Shown here one piece after another: positions 16,523-23,556 of a stretch of DNA of 44,160 nt; position 1 is the stretch's first letter; every line of letters starts with the position of its first letter. The DNA is taken from contig CALUYZ010000017.1 in NCBI GenBank assembly GCA_944325175.1, positions 1 through 44,160 of the forward strand, given 5' to 3'. Under the pieces are notes generated by a model. The model was given only the letters and a program-made list of their open reading frames with translations. It was not told where the DNA came from and searched no databases. The DNA comes from Candidatus Gastranaerophilales bacterium (GTDB lineage: Bacteria; Cyanobacteriota; Vampirovibrionia; Gastranaerophilales; Gastranaerophilaceae). Both the position numbers and the translations under genes were made by a program.

Positions 16523-17272
16523 CTATTTTTTTGCATCATACATAGCCTTCTGAGCAGCCATACCGTATGGAACAGCCTTTCTGTCAGTTATCATAATCGT
16601 AAATAAATCGGTCAATCTTGTTCCCTTAGGGTCGCCTGATTTATATATATTTGTATTCAAATCCGTTTTTTGTGTTGCATTAATATTAGCAGGAGTTGGT
16701 TTTCTATCACCGTTTACATCAACCAAAATAAGGCAGGGCGGCTTTGTCGTACCGTCAGGATTATCATTCAGCCCATAACTGCCACACCCGCCGCAAGAAG
16801 GTGTCGGAGTATAACCGTCCGTGCGCCAGCTGCCATCAAAAGTATTTTTACATAATGCCACATTATTTTCATACGTATAACTTGGTCTACCCGACTCTAA
16901 AGAATCTGCCCCCCAGTGCATTTCAAATCTCATTCCGTCAGCCGTATAAAAAGCTGCATTATCAGAGCAGCTAAAACCGCCTCTTCCTTCAATTCTACCC
17001 CACCAAGGCAACGAAATTGTTGTCTTTATAACATTCATATGCCTTGTCAAATACCCAAACAAATTCCCGTTATCATAAGGGCTTTCCCCCTCTAATGCCA
17101 TATTCATCGTTATCGAACTATTTAAAACAGAAACCGCTTTCCTCAACCCCGTCTTAAACTCTCTTTGCTGCGAATTATTAATCACACTCGGCACTGCAAT
17201 CGCCGCCACAATCCCAATAATCGCCAAAGTAATCAACACCTCAGCCAACGTAAAACCTTTCAACTTTTTCAT
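16523..17272 (-). CDS. Type IV prepilin-like protein (left-arm copy)
   Basis: A 249-residue protein with a class III signal: MKKLKG, then FTLAEVLITLAIIGIVAA with the conserved Glu at mature position 5. Prepilin peptidase should cut after Gly6, and the hydrophobic helix would drive pilus or pseudopilus assembly. The C-terminal half has several Cys residues (SCGGCGSYG) and LVDVNGDRKP, a Ca-binding-like turn. The ribosome binding site AAAGGA lies inside a leader (ATTGGTGCAAAAAGTTG just before it) shared with the 27413 copy. Both copies are 249 residues, but the middle third (about residues 85-150) is almost unrelated. It could be a major or minor pilin. Confidence 0.88.
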   Translation of the reverse strand: MKKLKGFTLAEVLITLAIIGIVAAIAVPSVINNSQQREFKTGLRKAVSVLNSSITMNMALEGESPYDNGNLFGYLTRHMNVIKTTISLPWWGRIEGRGGFSCSDNAAFYTADGMRFEMHWGADSLESGRPSYTYENNVALCKNTFDGSWRTDGYTPTPSCGGCGSYGLNDNPDGTTKPPCLILVDVNGDRKPTPANINATQKTDLNTNIYKSGDPKGTRLTDLFTIMITDRKAVPYGMAAQKAMYDAKK

Positions 17273-17436
17273 ATCATTCTATCCTTTCAACTTTTTGCAC
17301 CAATCTGTTTTATTTTGTTGCAACCCATTAAAAATCTAATAACAACAATACTTTTTAACCCCTCAAAAAGTTCATCCGCCCCTTTTCCCAATCTTGAACA
17401 AAATCCAAAACAATGCTATATTAATAAAAAGACCTA

Positions 17437-17469
17437 AAATGCACCAAACTAAAACATTTTGGTGCATTT
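17437..17469. terminator. TGCACCAA hairpin, possible terminator (left copy)
   Basis: AAATGCACCAAA at 17437-17448 pairs with TTTGGTGCATTT at 17458-17469, giving a 12-bp stem and a 9-base loop. A T run follows on the plus strand, and a weaker U-rich run follows on the minus strand that carries the pilin genes. It may end or attenuate the lectin-tailed pilin transcript. Its mirror copy is at 27218-27250. Confidence 0.5.
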
Positions 17470-17494
17470 TTTAATACCACAATTCCCCTACAAA

Positions 17495-17598
17495 GTAGGT
17501 TGGGCTTTCAGCCCAACAGCATCAAACCGTTTTTGCGCCAACTCTTTTAAAGCATCCAAAAAATGAAAAGTTATGTTGGGGTAGAAACCCCAACCTAC
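17495..17598. repeat. REPIN-like doublet (left copy)
   Basis: Two short palindromes face each other in 104 bp. On the plus strand GTAG is followed by GTTGGGCT-ttc-AGCCCAAC (17499-17517). On the minus strand GTAG (17598-17595) is followed by GTTGGGGT-ttct-ACCCCAAC (17594-17575). A 5' GTAG plus a hairpin is the known signature of REP sequences mobilised by REP-associated tyrosine transposases, and an inverted pair is a REPIN. A near-identical copy lies at 27088-27191. No transposase gene is in the window. Confidence 0.6.
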
Positions 17599-17636
17599 AA
17601 GCTTTTTGTCTAGTCTAATGACAAATTGACAAACTT

Positions 17637-17771
17637 TTATCTTCTGAGACAGCGCACATAGCGCGTAAGAGAGCGAGCGTCACGGGCGCGGAGGCCATAA
17701 GTAAAGCGCTGTCTCCATGCTATCCCGGAAGTGCCAAGCGAAATGACCGAGCCCGACCAATAGTAGCTAAT
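17637..17771 (-). other. Putative DGR variable region in the left lectin-tailed prepilin
   Basis: These last 44 codons plus stop differ from the mirror copy at 26913-27047 in 16 codons at first or second positions (23 changes, 16 of them transversions). The 40 codons before them differ by one amino acid. Invariant stretches such as TATTGGTCGGGCTCGGTC remain base-for-base identical. This is the pattern expected of adenine-targeted DGR mutagenesis at the C terminus of a lectin-fold target. Confidence 0.6.
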
Positions 17772-18608
17772 GTTTTCACCTAGGTTAATAAGTGGAGCAT
17801 TAACAAATAATGATGCAAGTTCATCTCGATCAGGCAACCTTAGGTCTTCACCCATGGTTTTACATGCTGTCGGTGCATCAACCGTTCCTTCTGCTTCTGT
17901 ATATTGCGGTACAGGTGATGCATAATCTGTACTATATGGAACAGGCGCCACAACAACCGGATTTTTATTATAAAAAGCTGTTATAAATCCAACATCTTTC
18001 CCTACTTGGTTTGGTCCTTCGCTACCGTTTAGGTCATATACAAAGTTAACACACATTTTGTTTTGGGCATAATGATCGGCTGTTGTGTCTGAACTACATA
18101 ATGGGTTATAGAAAACTGCAATAGATTCACCATTAACTGTTTCAAATGCAGCTGCCTTTGTATCTGCAATATCGCCGTCTTCACCTGCATTATGAAGCCC
18201 ATTTAAAAGATTGCTGTTTAACTCGCTCATTTTGGTTGGAAATGTAATTTCAGAAACTGCATCCAGTGTTGTGATTTTGCTTGGCAACCCACAAGAAGAA
18301 AGTTTATCAGGACCGCAAACGTTATTTATCTTATACACCTTCGACAACGCATCCAAAATAAAACTTTCAGCAGCAGTATCTGCTGTTGCATTTCCTTCTG
18401 CATCTTCAGTATACGTTCCATACCCACCCAAACTGTTCATTTGACCTATGGCTTGAGCTAGTCTTGCATGGAGAGCTTTCTTTTGAGCTTCCCATGCTTT
18501 CTCATTCACATTCACAAGCAAACTTGGCAACGTAATTGCAGCTACTATGCCTATGATAGCCAGAGTGATTAGAATTTCTGCAAGAGTAAATCCTGTTTTC
18601 TTTTTCAT
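17637..18608 (-). CDS. Lectin-tailed type IV prepilin with DGR-like variable C terminus (left copy)
   Basis: I place the start at 18608 (MKKKTG, then FTLAEILITLAIIG), with AAAGGT about 9 bases upstream; the earlier in-frame ATG at 18641 precedes the prepilin signal and is unlikely. The product is 323 residues, the same as the mirror copy at 26076. The order is prepilin helix (7-30), a conserved pilin body with FVYDLNGSEGPN near residue 205, then from about 265 a C-terminal DUF1566/Lcl_C-like segment (GEDLRLPDRDEL, YYWSGS, final VRCLRR) of expected C-type-lectin fold. The last 44 codons differ sharply from the mirror copy and are about 56% G+C. It is probably a surface-exposed pilin tip or adhesive subunit; that role is inference. 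Confidence 0.88.
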   Translation of the reverse strand: MKKKTGFTLAEILITLAIIGIVAAITLPSLLVNVNEKAWEAQKKALHARLAQAIGQMNSLGGYGTYTEDAEGNATADTAAESFILDALSKVYKINNVCGPDKLSSCGLPSKITTLDAVSEITFPTKMSELNSNLLNGLHNAGEDGDIADTKAAAFETVNGESIAVFYNPLCSSDTTADHYAQNKMCVNFVYDLNGSEGPNQVGKDVGFITAFYNKNPVVVAPVPYSTDYASPVPQYTEAEGTVDAPTACKTMGEDLRLPDRDELASLFVNAPLINLGENISYYWSGSVISLGTSGIAWRQRFTYGLRARDARSLTRYVRCLRR

Positions 18609-19167
18609 AAAAATTACCTTTCTATTGCTAAATAATTCCAACAGGAATATATAATGAAGTATAACTTCACATATTCTAATATTATCATTATTTTATATTG
18701 CCTTCAATGCATGGAGTAAGGCTTTATCCTTTTCAACTTTGCACCAATTTGAGCAAGTTTGATGCAAGGGGTTAAAAGTTTTGTTGTGAAAGGGTTTTGA
18801 GGATTAAAAAATGAAAAATATTGAGGTTTTGATGTATTGAATTCATGTGGAAATGGTGATATATTGAGGAAAAGAAGATAAATGCACCAAGATTGCTCAT
18901 TTTGGTGCATTTTTCTGTGTTTAGGGTTGGAAATGAAAAAAATAGGGAGAGGGGTTGAGATGCACAAAAGATTAGGGGGGTGGTGCATTTTGGTTAAGTT
19001 TTTGGGAGAAGGGTTTTTTGAAGAATTGGAAAAAAGATGTTATTTAAAAAAAAGGGGGGTGAAAAGATTGAAAAAAGCTTGTAAAACATTGATGCGATTT
19101 TGTTAGGTAATGTTTTGTTTAGACAAGCTTTGGTTAAATTTAGTTATGATTGGGTGTTGGAATCAGG
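18609..19167. other. Non-coding leader between pilO and the left lectin-tailed prepilin
   Basis: This 559-bp stretch has no credible gene. About 18720-19060 is a G-rich plus-strand copy of the mirror leader at 25722-26062 and contains the hairpin AATGCACCAA/TTGGTGCATT (18881-18890 with 18902-18911). Nearer the pilin, 18609-18715 has no counterpart in the other arm; it holds TGAAGT-ata-ACTTCA at 18655-18669, a possible operator, and the ribosome binding site. The short frame at 18882-19106 is not conserved past its first third, so I regard it as non-coding. Confidence 0.65.
18881..18911. repeat. TGCACCAA hairpin in left leader
   Basis: AATGCACCAA at 18881-18890 pairs with TTGGTGCATT at 18902-18911 around an 11-base loop, followed by T residues on the plus strand. 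The mirror copy is ATGCACCAA/TTGGTGCAT at 25881-25909. Its position in the leader rather than after a gene makes a regulatory role as likely as termination. Confidence 0.5.
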
Positions 19168-19752
19168 TTAGTTTGTTTTGGTGTAAAATCTGATTTTTAA
19201 GTTTGCGATTAAAACACTTTTATCTCTTTGCCAAGAAACAATTTCTATTTGAGCTAAGTTGATAAGATATTTTTCGCTTAATAGAGTTTTTAAGAATGTT
19301 TGAATTTCAGAATATTTACCAACAACGGTGGTTTCTAATTCGCAAACGTTGTAGCCTTCAAGTTTTGCGGCAAAAATAGGGTCTTTTTCAGGTTGAAAAT
19401 TGTAATCGACGGAACGAATTCTGATGCCTGATTCTTTTGCAACGGTTAATACGTTATCGAACAGTGGGGCAAAAGAAGCATCTGGTCCAAACTTCATACC
19501 TTCAAGACGATAGATTTTTTTAACGTTTGGGTCTAATTCTTCAGCTTGCTGTTGTTCAAGCTGTGCTTCCAAGTTTTGTTTTTTATCCGTTAATTCTTTA
19601 ACTTGTTTAGAATTATTACTGTATTTATTAACATTTGTATAGGTTAAGAATATGCCATAACCGCTGCCACCGATTAAAAGAACCAAGAGAACGACCGGTA
19701 TCAACAGAAAAACTATTTGTTCTTTTAGCATATCCTGATAATTTATTTGCAT
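19168..19752 (-). CDS. pilO: PilO-like type IV pilus inner-membrane assembly protein
   Basis: A 194-residue bitopic protein: a short cytoplasmic start, a hydrophobic helix at about 14-36, a coiled-coil stretch at about 45-70 (KQVKELTDKKQNLEAQLEQQ) and a C-terminal ferredoxin-like domain. That layout is the PilO/GspM plan. It follows the PilM-PilN fusion gene by a single base, which strongly supports the call. With PilM-PilN it would link the cytoplasmic motor to the outer-membrane secretin; pilQ and the motor genes are not in this window. Confidence 0.82.
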   Translation of the reverse strand: MQINYQDMLKEQIVFLLIPVVLLVLLIGGSGYGIFLTYTNVNKYSNNSKQVKELTDKKQNLEAQLEQQQAEELDPNVKKIYRLEGMKFGPDASFAPLFDNVLTVAKESGIRIRSVDYNFQPEKDPIFAAKLEGYNVCELETTVVGKYSEIQTFLKTLLSEKYLINLAQIEIVSWQRDKSVLIANLKIRFYTKTN

Positions 19753-19753
19753 T

Positions 19754-21541
19754 TTACTTAATTTCCTTTAGGTTAATTTCAATGTCGGGAACTTTTGGAA
19801 TGGTATTATCTTGAACTTGCACTTTTGCAGCAGGTGCAGGAGCTGTTTCAGGCTGAACAGGTTCAACAGTCGGGTTTTGTACAGGCGTAGGATTTTGAAC
19901 ATTGTTTGTTCCGCTATTGCCGTTTTTGTCATCGCCAACAACTCTGTTTCCTCTTTCATCGAAGCCTTTTTTATACTGTGTATTTGAAATTTCAAAAGCA
20001 AACGGTTTAGGAGCATTGCTTTCTTTTTTCATTACAACATCATCGGCATCGCCTGAAGCATTTTCAACCTCGTCATTAAATACTTCCAATTTATTAAGCT
20101 TAATGTTTGAGCTTGGTGCAAGCATTTTTAAGCTTTTAAAATATTCGTAAATATCTTCTATTTGAAGTGAAAAGCCTTCTATACCAACTTCTTTACCGTC
20201 TTTATTTATATAATATGTCAACCAAACATGGGGCGGTATATCCGTTGATAGTGAATCATAGTAATTAATTGCGGTTTTGTTGCTTTCGCTTATTTGTTTA
20301 ATTAAGGTAATTATACCGCCTGCAACTTTTGCTTCTAATTGTTTAACTTCATTATTTAAAGTATCAATTTGCGTTTGTATTTCATTGGCTTTCATTCCGA
20401 AGAAAGAAGAAATTCCAAAGAATATACCACACAAAAGCAAGGTTAAAACAAGCAATATGCCTGATAAAAGAATAGAAAACCTCATTATGGTTTCTGAAGT
20501 TACTTCTATTTCTTTATCACCAATTTCTATTGTGCCATAAGTAATAACACCGTCATAGCTCATTTCGCCCATGACATTGAGTGTTGCAAAAGAACCAATT
20601 TTTGGATTAGCTGCACCCAAAACAGAAGGAGAAATAGACAAAGCGCTATTATCAATAACTGAAGGTGCAAGTTTTACACAAGGATTTTTTGCATATTTAT
20701 TTGAATCTATGGCTACAATTTCTTCATCAAAAATTAATTCAGCTTTAAGCATTTCAGCTGAAACATTATCTGTTTGAGAAATAACTACAAGTTTTTCAGC
20801 GGGATAATTTGGCAAGTATTGCCCGATAGCAGATGCAAGCGCCGCATAAACTTCATCTCCCTCAAAAGACATAATTGCAAAAGGTGTTTCAACGTAATCT
20901 AAAATTCTTGTTCCTGACATTTGAAAAATTGCATAGTTATTGGGGTTAATTAACAAAATATCCCAATTATGATTTTCCTGAACAACGTCATCTACAAGAC
21001 CTGTAAGGTAAACGCCTCTTGGAATTGTTGTTGTGGCGCCTTCAATTCCGACAAGGTCGATGCCTAAATCCATGCAAGCGTCTTGAATTTCTTCAACAAC
21101 TTTTCTTTGAATTGAAGAATATGCAATATATTTTGAGCTTGCGCCCGTTCTTGCATTTACATCAACCCAAGCAGATTGAGGTTCTGATTGTTTAAACAAG
21201 TAAGATTCGCTTGTATCGGATAAAATCATGCTCTCAATAGCATCGTTATCTATTGTAGGGTCATCTACACTTCTAAAACCAAAATGCACATTTGGAAGGC
21301 TTACGTATACATTTGCTTTATCTTTTTGTATTTGCAACTCTGAAAAAAGGTCGTCGATAGTGCTTCTCAATGTGTTATAATCTTGTACTTCACGAGATGC
21401 AATATTATATTCTATATATTTCTGACCGTATTTAACAACTTCATTGTCGCTTTTGTTATAAACAAGTGCCTCTAAACCCAAATTTGGGGTTACTGCAAGA
21501 CCTACTATTTGTTTTTTATCTGTGCCGGGTATATTAAACAT
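19754..21541 (-). CDS. PilM-PilN-like fusion, type IV pilus assembly
   Basis: A 595-residue protein. Residues 1-340 look like the actin-fold PilM (KKQIVGLAVTPNLG at the start, then a second lobe from about 190). A transmembrane helix at about 355-382 is followed by a coiled coil (about 385-410) and a PilN-like periplasmic domain (about 420-515). A Pro/Gln/Asn-rich tail fills about 540-585. PilM and PilN are usually separate proteins that bind through the PilN N terminus, so the fusion makes that contact covalent. It lies 1 bp upstream of pilO and is divergent from rlmB. Confidence 0.82.
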   Translation of the reverse strand: MFNIPGTDKKQIVGLAVTPNLGLEALVYNKSDNEVVKYGQKYIEYNIASREVQDYNTLRSTIDDLFSELQIQKDKANVYVSLPNVHFGFRSVDDPTIDNDAIESMILSDTSESYLFKQSEPQSAWVDVNARTGASSKYIAYSSIQRKVVEEIQDACMDLGIDLVGIEGATTTIPRGVYLTGLVDDVVQENHNWDILLINPNNYAIFQMSGTRILDYVETPFAIMSFEGDEVYAALASAIGQYLPNYPAEKLVVISQTDNVSAEMLKAELIFDEEIVAIDSNKYAKNPCVKLAPSVIDNSALSISPSVLGAANPKIGSFATLNVMGEMSYDGVITYGTIEIGDKEIEVTSETIMRFSILLSGILLVLTLLLCGIFFGISSFFGMKANEIQTQIDTLNNEVKQLEAKVAGGIITLIKQISESNKTAINYYDSLSTDIPPHVWLTYYINKDGKEVGIEGFSLQIEDIYEYFKSLKMLAPSSNIKLNKLEVFNDEVENASGDADDVVMKKESNAPKPFAFEISNTQYKKGFDERGNRVVGDDKNGNSGTNNVQNPTPVQNPTVEPVQPETAPAPAAKVQVQDNTIPKVPDIEINLKEIK

Positions 21542-21663
21542 ATCTCACTCTTAAAATTTACAAAAAACCGAAAATTATCTGTTTACTCGATATTTATAAT
21601 ACAATAATACCTATCTATATAAAAGCTTCTTAATGAAAATATACAACGTTTGGAGTAATAAAA

Positions 21664-22407
21664 ATGGAAAATTATATTTATGGCAAAAATTCCGTTATGG
21701 AAACTCTTATAAATAATCCAAAAAGAATTAATAAAATTTTTATTCAAAAGGGCATTGGGCTTGATAATCGTTTAAAAAAAATAAAAGAGCTGGCTATTAA
21801 TAATTCGATTATTGTAAATTTTGTTGAATTTAACAAATTTAAAACTGTTTTTGAGGAAAATGTTAATCTGCAAGGTGTTGTGGCAAGTGTTTCGCCAATT
21901 ACTTATAAAGATTTTGACGATTTCTTAGAGGAGAGAAAAAATAAAAAAGATTTTGGCAAAATTATTGTATTAGACGGTGTTTCAGACCCTCATAATTTTG
22001 GCGCAATTATAAGAACGGCAGCTGCAGCAAACTATGATGCGGTTCTAATTCAAAACCACAGGGCATGCCCTGTTAATTCAACGGTTGAAAAAATTTCCTC
22101 AGGCGCTGTTAACAAAGTAGATATAATAAAAGTAAATAGCCTTTCTGTTGCAATTAAAAAATTAAAAGAAAACGACTGGTGGATAATTGCATTGGATGTT
22201 CATACAGATAATAATTATCTTGATGTTGATTACAAAAACATGAATTTTGCACTTGTTTTGGGTGCTGAAGGAGAGGGCATCACAAGAACAATACTGAACA
22301 TGGCAGATTATAAAGTTAAGTTACCGACAAATTTTGAATCTCTAAATGTTTCTTGCTGTTGTGCCGTTATTGTATATGAAACATTAAGGCAAATAAATTA
22401 TACATAG
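21664..22407 (+). CDS. rlmB: 23S rRNA 2'-O-ribose methyltransferase, RlmB/TrmH (SpoU) family
   Basis: A 247-residue SPOUT methyltransferase. An N-terminal substrate-binding domain (NYIYGKNSVMETL) is followed by the knotted catalytic domain: motif 1 DPHNFGAIIRTA near residue 115, motif 2 LVLGAEGEGI near 198 and motif 3 NFESLNVSCCCAV near 224. RlmB methylates a guanosine in 23S rRNA. The three successive Cys residues in motif 3 (usually NVSVA) are unusual. The target is inferred from the family. It is 66 bp upstream of the sigma factor gene. Confidence 0.9.
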   Translation: MENYIYGKNSVMETLINNPKRINKIFIQKGIGLDNRLKKIKELAINNSIIVNFVEFNKFKTVFEENVNLQGVVASVSPITYKDFDDFLEERKNKKDFGKIIVLDGVSDPHNFGAIIRTAAAANYDAVLIQNHRACPVNSTVEKISSGAVNKVDIIKVNSLSVAIKKLKENDWWIIALDVHTDNNYLDVDYKNMNFALVLGAEGEGITRTILNMADYKVKLPTNFESLNVSCCCAVIVYETLRQINYT

Positions 22408-22473
22408 TATTTCTAATTTATTGGTGCTGTATTATTATATTAACTAAGAAAAAAATCAGGAGAAGAGTTATTT

Positions 22474-23463
22474 ATGAAAACCAAAACCCCGAAAAAAAAT
22501 AATAACGATGATATTTTTGATTTTGAAGACTTTGATGAAAGTCAAATTTCTTTAATAGAAGAAGAAAATGAAGAAGAAAACAAAAATTTAAAAGAAGACT
22601 ACAAAAACTATGCAACCGACGATTCGGTTAAGGCATATTTACAGCAAATAGGAAAAATTCCCCTTTTAAGTTTTGATGATGAAATGAAAATTGCAAAAGA
22701 AATTAAAGAAAAAGATTCAAATGCAGCCAAAGAAAAGCTTGTAAATGCAAATTTAAGGCTGGTTGTTTCTATTGCAAAAAAATATATCGGAAGGGGTTTG
22801 TCGTTCTTAGATTTAATTCAAGAGGGCAATTTAGGGCTAATTAAAGCAGCAGAAAAATTTGATTATACGAAAGGTTATAAATTTTCAACCTATGCAACTT
22901 GGTGGATTCAACAATCAATAACAAGGGGCATTGCCGATAAATCAAGAATAATAAGGCTTCCTGTCCATATGATTGAAACTTTGGGTAAAATTAAAAGAGC
23001 CACATTTGACCTTTCTGTTGAACTCGGCAGAATGCCTAACAAAGATGAAATTGCAGAAAAAGTGGGCATTTCAACATCAAAACTCGGGCAACTTTTAAAA
23101 AGCGCACAAGGAACAATTTCTATTGAAACCCCTGCAAACCAAAAAGATGATTCATCTAAAATTGCCGATTATATAGTGGATGAAACAGATTCCACACCCG
23201 ATACAAAAGTTACCCATGATAATTTATTGGATGATGTCAGAAAAATATTAGACCAATTAAATCAAAAAGAAAAAGATGTTTTAATTTTAAGATACGGCTT
23301 AGATGACAACGGTCAAAAGAAAACATTGGATGAAATCGGTAACAGATACGGCGTTTCAAGAGAAAGAATACGTCAAATTGAAACAAGGGCAATTTCAAAA
23401 TTAAAAAAACTTTGCAGAAACCAAAGTTTAAGCTCAAATTTAAAGAATTATCTTGGCATCTAA
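22474..23463 (+). CDS. rpoD: RNA polymerase primary sigma factor (sigma-70/SigA)
   Basis: A 329-residue sigma factor. An acidic N-terminal stretch (residues about 10-45) precedes region 1.2 ([17 protein letters not shown]). Region 2 contains [25 protein letters not shown] and [13 protein letters not shown] (-10 recognition and melting). Region 3 follows, and region 4 ends with [19 protein letters not shown] (-35 recognition). The long non-conserved region of proteobacterial RpoD is absent, as in SigA-type proteins. The tail [15 protein letters not shown] is atypical. A strong AGGAGAAG ribosome binding site precedes the ATG. Confidence 0.95.
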   Translation: MKTKTPKKNNNDDIFDFEDFDESQISLIEEENEEENKNLKEDYKNYATDDSVKAYLQQIGKIPLLSFDDEMKIAKEIKEKDSNAAKEKLVNANLRLVVSIAKKYIGRGLSFLDLIQEGNLGLIKAAEKFDYTKGYKFSTYATWWIQQSITRGIADKSRIIRLPVHMIETLGKIKRATFDLSVELGRMPNKDEIAEKVGISTSKLGQLLKSAQGTISIETPANQKDDSSKIADYIVDETDSTPDTKVTHDNLLDDVRKILDQLNQKEKDVLILRYGLDDNGQKKTLDEIGNRYGVSRERIRQIETRAISKLKKLCRNQSLSSNLKNYLGI

Positions 23464-23477
23464 AACCTTATTATAAC

Positions 23478-23551
23478 TATAGCTTAGACAAATCGCCTAA
23501 GCTATAAGTTTATAATATTATGAGATTGAAAACCGCTTAATATAAGCGGTT
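23478..23551. terminator. Bidirectional terminator and second hairpin between rpoD and FAD dehydrogenase
   Basis: AACCGCTTA at 23531-23539 pairs with TAAGCGGTT at 23543-23551. Runs of A before and T after let it terminate both convergent genes. Closer to rpoD, TATAGCTTAG (23478-23487) and CTAAGCTATA (23497-23506) form another perfect 10-bp stem with a 9-base loop but no T run; its role is unclear. Confidence 0.85.
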
Positions 23552-23556
23552 TTTTG

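Larger units (their letters stand above)
17273..17636. repeat. Non-coding spacer between the left-arm prepilin genes
   Basis: This 364-bp stretch has no gene. From right to left it holds the tail of the lectin-tailed prepilin gene, a REPIN-like doublet (17495-17598), a 12-bp-stem hairpin (17437-17469) and the leader of the downstream prepilin, including TGCACCAAT at 17297-17305. The whole spacer is repeated in mirror orientation at 27048-27412 at roughly 90% identity. Confidence 0.8.
16523..19060. repeat. Left arm of a large inverted duplication (pilin arm)
   Basis: This arm carries, reading right to left: a TGCACCAA-rich leader (about 18710-19060), a lectin-tailed prepilin, a REPIN-like doublet with a hairpin, and a second prepilin. 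The same order appears in mirror orientation at about 25722-28162. The leader and the 17273-17636 spacer are roughly 90% identical to their counterparts. The prepilin genes are less conserved: about 80% in the 5' part of the lectin-tailed gene, and strongly diverged in the middle of the second prepilin. Confidence 0.8.

Noticed and set aside
18882..19106. An open frame in the left pilin leader whose first third matches a frame at 25568-25909
   Set aside because: The match comes from the duplicated leader DNA. The reading frames diverge after about 33 codons through small indels, so there is no selection for a protein.
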